Assembly (NCBI GenBank): GCA_963763365.1
Contig: CAVXOE010000011.1
Location: forward strand, 434,001-498,000
DNA: 64,000 bases
Origin: VAZQ01 sp963763365
GTDB lineage: Bacteria; Pseudomonadota; Alphaproteobacteria; Rhizobiales; Xanthobacteraceae
Direction: 5' to 3'
Of the stretch, positions 62,459-64,000 are shown one piece after another (within the stretch, counting starts at the first letter, position 1; each line of letters begins with the position of its first letter). The notes under the pieces are model-generated. The model saw nothing but the letters and a program-made list of their open reading frames with translations, did not search any database and had not been told where the DNA came from. The position numbers and the translations under genes are program-made.

Positions 62459-62914
62459 TCAGGCACGGCGGAGATGGGCGATCAATGCTTCAACGGCGAC
62501 CACGTAGCCCTCGGGGCCGAGCCCGACGATGGAGCCCGTCGCGGCCGCCGCGAGCGGCGAGGAGTGGCGGAAGGCTTCGCGCTTGTAAACGTTGCTGACG
62601 TGCACCTGAAACGCGGGCTTCGGGACAGCGGCTAACGCGTCAAGAATACTGATCGACGTATACGAGAGGCTTCCCGCGTTGATCACGATCCCGTCGGCTC
62701 CGCTGCGCGCCTCATGGATCCAGTCGATCAGTACGCCCTCATGGTTCGTCTGGCGGAAGTCAACGCTCGCGTTGAGGCTCTCTGCCTTGGCGCGGCAATT
62801 GGCGGCGATGTCGTCGATCGTGAGCGAGCCGTAAGGGCCCTTCGGATCGAGCCCGTAGAGATTGGTGTTGGGGCCGTTGAGGACGAAGATGCGGACCGGC
62901 TTCAGGACATTCAT
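62459..62914 (-). CDS. AroQ-like (type II dehydroquinase fold) protein with altered active site
   Basis: 151 aa, full length. The fold is clear: LNGPNTNLYG at the N-terminus, QTNHEGVLIDWIHEA, INAGSLSYTS and HVSNVYKREAFRHSS. Compared with classical type II 3-dehydroquinases, the catalytic-loop Arg of LGxREP is Asp here (YGLDPKGPYG), the His of THTS is Tyr (SYTS) and the His of SNVH is Tyr (SNVY). The loop Tyr, both Asn, Glu and the later Arg residues remain. Ordinary dehydratase activity is therefore doubtful. Operon with DUF1028 and RidA genes upstream. Confidence 0.8.
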   Translation of the reverse strand: MNVLKPVRIFVLNGPNTNLYGLDPKGPYGSLTIDDIAANCRAKAESLNASVDFRQTNHEGVLIDWIHEARSGADGIVINAGSLSYTSISILDALAAVPKPAFQVHVSNVYKREAFRHSSPLAAAATGSIVGLGPEGYVVAVEALIAHLRRA

Positions 62915-62938
62915 TCGGTCATCGGCTCCCTGCTCGCT

Positions 62939-63616
62939 TCATTCATCGCCCGGCACGCCGTACGACGGCGCCAAAGCGGGGTTGAGTGCGCGGGCGACGT
63001 AGGCGTCCATCTGCGGCTGCCAGAGCCGCCATAACGCTGCAAGTTCCGCCATGACGTCGCCCTCTGACCAATCGATCCGAAGATCCGCCACCGGCCATCC
63101 GACCTTGTCGACGAGCAGCATGCCGACGGAATGCACCGGGCCTTCCTCTCCGCCGGCCGCGACCGCAGCCTGCATGGCGGCGACCAGACGGTCGCCGAGA
63201 TGGGCGTCGGGCGCGGCGGAGAACGAATCCACCATTGCCTGCGGCACCCTGAAGGAGCGAAGGAGGTTGCCTGCCGCCGCCACGCCGGGCGCGTGTGCAA
63301 TAGTGTGCGTGCCGAGCGTCTTCGCACCGGAATGGCCGGCGGCGCGGCCCTCGCGGTCGAGCACGACGACCTGCCGATACTCGAAGTGGTCGGAGGTCTC
63401 GCTCAGTCGCTTCAGCACCTCCGTCGCGGAAAGCCCCTGCGCCAGCAGATCGAGTCCACGCGGACCGAGCATCGGGTCGGTGATGTTCTGCGTCGCCACC
63501 ACGCCGACCTGGGCGCGGGCGTGCGCACAACGCGCCGCGACGCACGGGCTCGATGAGGAGACGGCGATGCCGAACATGCCAGTGCGGGAGCATCGGGCGG
63601 AGATGGAGAAAGTCAC
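62939..63616 (-). CDS. DUF1028 family protein (Ntn-hydrolase-like)
   Basis: 225 aa. Begins TFSISARCSRTGMFGIAVSS and continues VGVVATQNITDPMLGPRGLDLL, the diagnostic start of DUF1028. The family has an Ntn-hydrolase-like fold and unknown function; genes often neighbour amidohydrolases and RidA proteins. Sits 13 bp after ridA and 24 bp before the AroQ-like gene, so the three are probably one unit. Confidence 0.85.
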   Translation of the reverse strand: MTFSISARCSRTGMFGIAVSSSSPCVAARCAHARAQVGVVATQNITDPMLGPRGLDLLAQGLSATEVLKRLSETSDHFEYRQVVVLDREGRAAGHSGAKTLGTHTIAHAPGVAAAGNLLRSFRVPQAMVDSFSAAPDAHLGDRLVAAMQAAVAAGGEEGPVHSVGMLLVDKVGWPVADLRIDWSEGDVMAELAALWRLWQPQMDAYVARALNPALAPSYGVPGDE

Positions 63617-63629
63617 ACGCGCCTCCGTT

Positions 63630-64000
63630 TCAGGCTGCGTCGGGGATGACGGCGGTCACCTCGATTTCGACCACCCATTCCGGCCGCGCGAGCGCCGGGA
63701 CGACGAGCCCGGTGGAGCACGGGAACACGCCCTTCAGCCACTTTCCCATCTCCTGGTAGACCGCGTCGCGGTAACGGATGTCGGTGAGGTAGACCACGAT
63801 GCGGCAGATGTGGCCGAGTTCGCTACCGGCCTCCTCCAGCAACATCTTGATGTTGGCCATCGCCTTCGCGGTCTGCCTGCCGGCGTCGCCGACATGCAGG
63901 CTCTCGCGCGTCTCCAGGTCCTGCGCGACCTGACCGCGGAGAAACACCATGGTGCCGCGGGCCACCACGCCCTGCGACAGGTCGTTGTCGAGCTTCTGCT
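63630..64000 (-). CDS. RidA/YjgF family protein (N-terminus beyond window)
   Basis: 123 residues visible, reading open to the right edge (QKLDNDLSQGVVARG). YjgF motifs: FLRGQVAQDL, the catalytic Arg in CRIVVYLTDIR and the Glu in PEWVVEIEVTAVIP. RidA proteins hydrolyse reactive enamines/imines to ketoacids. An internal GTG at 63968 could be miscalled as the start, but the upstream residues fit the family, so the gene is truncated by the window. First visible gene of the RidA-DUF1028-AroQ unit. Confidence 0.9.
   Translation of the reverse strand, partial: QKLDNDLSQGVVARGTMVFLRGQVAQDLETRESLHVGDAGRQTAKAMANIKMLLEEAGSELGHICRIVVYLTDIRYRDAVYQEMGKWLKGVFPCSTGLVVPALARPEWVVEIEVTAVIPDAA

Noticed and set aside
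1..64000. tRNA, rRNA, CRISPR arrays, insertion sequences, prophage genes
   Set aside because: Looked for transposase or integrase proteins, repeated spacers and cloverleaf-like segments; none recognised by eye.

Overview
The window is gene-dense, GC-rich DNA (third codon positions mostly G/C). Its content is typical of a soil alphaproteobacterium: many solute-binding proteins, CoxLMS-type molybdenum hydroxylases, hydantoinases, a complete Kdp system and an N-methylglutamate operon. I infer a member of the Hyphomicrobiales close to Bradyrhizobium/Xanthobacteraceae; this rests on gene content and style, not on a marker gene. I see no rRNA, tRNA, CRISPR array, insertion sequence or phage gene.

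Layout. 1-13.2 kb is a mixed catabolic/transport region: a LysR regulator (cut by the window edge) divergent from a YciI-like protein and a TctC-type binding protein; a DUF1185 protein; an SsuABC/TauABC-like ABC transporter; a quinone oxidoreductase plus a Pht5-like binding protein; DUF3891; a MetE-C-like methyltransferase; and a sulfite-oxidase-fold molybdoprotein divergent from an NrtA-like binding protein. 13.3-38.8 kb is an island for attack on nitrogen heterocycles or cyclic amides. It holds HyuA/HyuB hydantoinase-type subunits, an AtzD/barbiturase-family ring-opening amidohydrolase, an ABC importer, an amidase, a BMP-type nucleoside-like ABC importer, an isochorismatase-fold amidohydrolase and a first molybdenum hydroxylase triad (FAD, 2Fe-2S, Mo subunits). 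A minus-strand block follows (alpha/beta hydrolase, 2-oxoglutarate/Fe oxygenase, cytosine-deaminase-like amidohydrolase), then a second molybdenum hydroxylase triad. The two importers each have a sigma-54-like -24/-12 element upstream, which fits nitrogen-limitation control. 38.9-43.7 kb carries a DctQMP TRAP transporter, a VOC protein and a luciferase-like monooxygenase. 43.8-51.9 kb is a complete kdpFABC-kdpDE potassium operon on the minus strand, headed by a 27-residue membrane micro-ORF. 52.3-62.5 kb is a complete N-methylglutamate pathway operon in the order mgsA-mgsB-mgsC-gmaS-mgdA-mgdB-mgdC-mgdD with a good sigma-70 promoter. A convergent XRE-cupin regulator lies at its far end. 62.5-64 kb is a RidA-DUF1028-AroQ-like operon on the same strand.

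Two points stand out. First, five genes between 21.3 and 37.4 kb (amidase, isochorismatase-fold hydrolase, oxygenase, second FAD subunit, second Mo subunit) are each broken by what looks like exactly one extra base, and are otherwise intact. One of these events removes a stop codon and creates an apparent isochorismatase-FAD fusion. Either the island is being inactivated in this strain or this stretch contains local sequence errors. Second, the AroQ-like protein next to the N-methylglutamate operon has lost several active-site residues of type II dehydroquinases and may do something else.

Working model (inference): BMP- and SsuABC-type importers bring in a nucleobase-like or cyclic-imide compound. 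Mo hydroxylases oxygenate the ring, HyuAB and the AtzD-like enzyme open it, and the amidase and isochorismatase-fold enzyme release nitrogen. The downstream operon separately recovers nitrogen and C1 units from methylamine.
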